Shown here: positions 63,162-64,000 of the stretch, piece by piece
Numbering within the stretch: position 1 is the first letter of the stretch
How the letters are laid out: each line of letters starts with the position of its first letter
Assembly: GCA_019925095.2 (NCBI GenBank)
Contig: CM034415.1
Span: 11,204,833-11,268,832 of the forward strand
DNA: 64,000 nucleotides
Reading direction: 5' to 3'
DNA from: Dendrolimus kikuchii
Taxonomy: Eukaryota > Arthropoda > Insecta > Lepidoptera > Lasiocampidae
Made by a program: the position numbers and the translations under genes
Notes under the pieces: model-generated
Told to the model about the DNA's origin: nothing
Database searches by the model: none
The model's input: the letters and a program-made list of their open reading frames with translations, nothing else

Positions 63162-64000
63162 TCGACCACATCGACCACATCGACCACATCGACCACATCG
63201 ACCACATCGACCACATCGACCACATCGACCACATCGACCACATCGACCACATCGACCACATCGACCACTACGACCACATCGACCACATCGACCACACCGA
63301 CCACACCGACCACATCGACCACACCGACCACATCGACCACATCGACCACATCGACCACATCGACCACACCGACCACATCGACCACATCGACCACATCGAC
63401 CACATCGACCACATCGACCACATCGACCACATCGACCACACCGACCAAACCGACCACGTCGACCACGTCGACCACATCGACCACATCGACCACATCGACC
63501 ACACCGACCACATCGACCACATCGACCACATCGACCACACCGACCACACCGACCACATCGACCACACCGACCACACCGACCACACCGACCACATCGACCA
63601 CACCGACCACACCGACCACATCGATCACACCGACCACATCGACCACACCGACCACATCGACCACACCGACCACATCGACCACACCGACCACACCGACCAC
63701 ACCGACCACACCGACCACATCGACCACATCGACCACATCGATCACACCGACCACATCGATCACACCGACCACATCGACCACATCGACCACATCGACCACA
63801 TCGACCACATCGACCACATCGACCACATCGACCACACCGACCACACCGACCACATCGACCACATCGACCACATCGACCACACCGACCACATCGACCACAC
63901 CGACCACACCGACCACATCGACCACATCGACCACATCAACTACACCGACCACACCGATCACACCGATCACACTGACCACACTGACCACACCGACCACACC
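63162..64000 (+). repeat. 9-bp minisatellite, truncated by the window edge
   Basis: About 93 copies of CCACATCGA or CCACACCGA. Almost all variation is T/C at one position. Because 9 is a multiple of 3, long frames stay open on both strands; they are simple-repeat artefacts. Confidence 0.97.

Noticed and set aside
63074..63997. Long open frames on both strands (about 307 and 274 codons) of Val-Asp/Val-Gly and His-Arg-Pro repeats
   Set aside because: They are translations of a 9-bp minisatellite; a period divisible by three keeps all frames free of stops.

Overview
The window is a lepidopteran-type insect nuclear sequence: AT-rich, dense in interspersed repeats, with one host gene seen only as spliced exons. 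Several Helitron families with 5'-TC and CTAG-3' ends, 5'-truncated RTE-like elements with (ATGT)n tails, tRNA-derived SINEs, a poly(A)-tailed SINE-like family and Tc1/mariner, hAT-like and LTR relics all fit Lepidoptera; the species cannot be named from the sequence alone.

Positions 1-45948 hold no exon I can recognise. They are a mosaic of repeats: Helitrons (2931, 6927, 12221 with another nested at 12405, 20664, 23544, 28910, 32442, 38420), a hAT-like MITE with a perfect 8-bp target duplication (7778), about twenty RTE tails over the whole window, more than thirty copies or fragments of one poly(A)-tailed family called SINE-A here, gypsy-like solo LTRs (6095, 22074), jockey-, R1- and CR1/jockey-like LINE remnants, and a full-length Tc1/mariner-superfamily element with an uninterrupted transposase frame (26796-28053).

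Positions 45949-62601 carry 13 consecutive exons (1,488 nt, 496 codons, + strand) of slit, the secreted leucine-rich-repeat guidance ligand of Robo receptors. They encode the end of LRR domain D1, all of D2 (the Robo-binding domain) and the start of D3. Every junction is GT-AG and the phases join without a break. Single-LRR exons are 72 nt with phase-2 borders. The 5' exons (signal peptide, start of D1) and the 3' exons (rest of D3, D4, EGF, laminin G, cystine knot) lie outside the window.

The most unusual structure is in slit intron 10 (57655-59860). About 28 tandem copies of a ~77-bp unit are each a copy of the last ~50 nt of exon 10 together with its 5' splice site and the adjoining intron. 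The array is arranged in dimeric higher-order repeats and repeats an intact GTAAGT or GTGAGT donor many times next to the true one. Other notable points are exon 4 lying between transposon fragments, with its donor bordering or overlapping a LINE remnant; a SINE-A whose poly(A) ends 25 bp before the exon 9 acceptor; a divergent D1 cap; a perfect 29-bp palindrome in intron 3; and an 840-bp 9-bp minisatellite running off the right edge.
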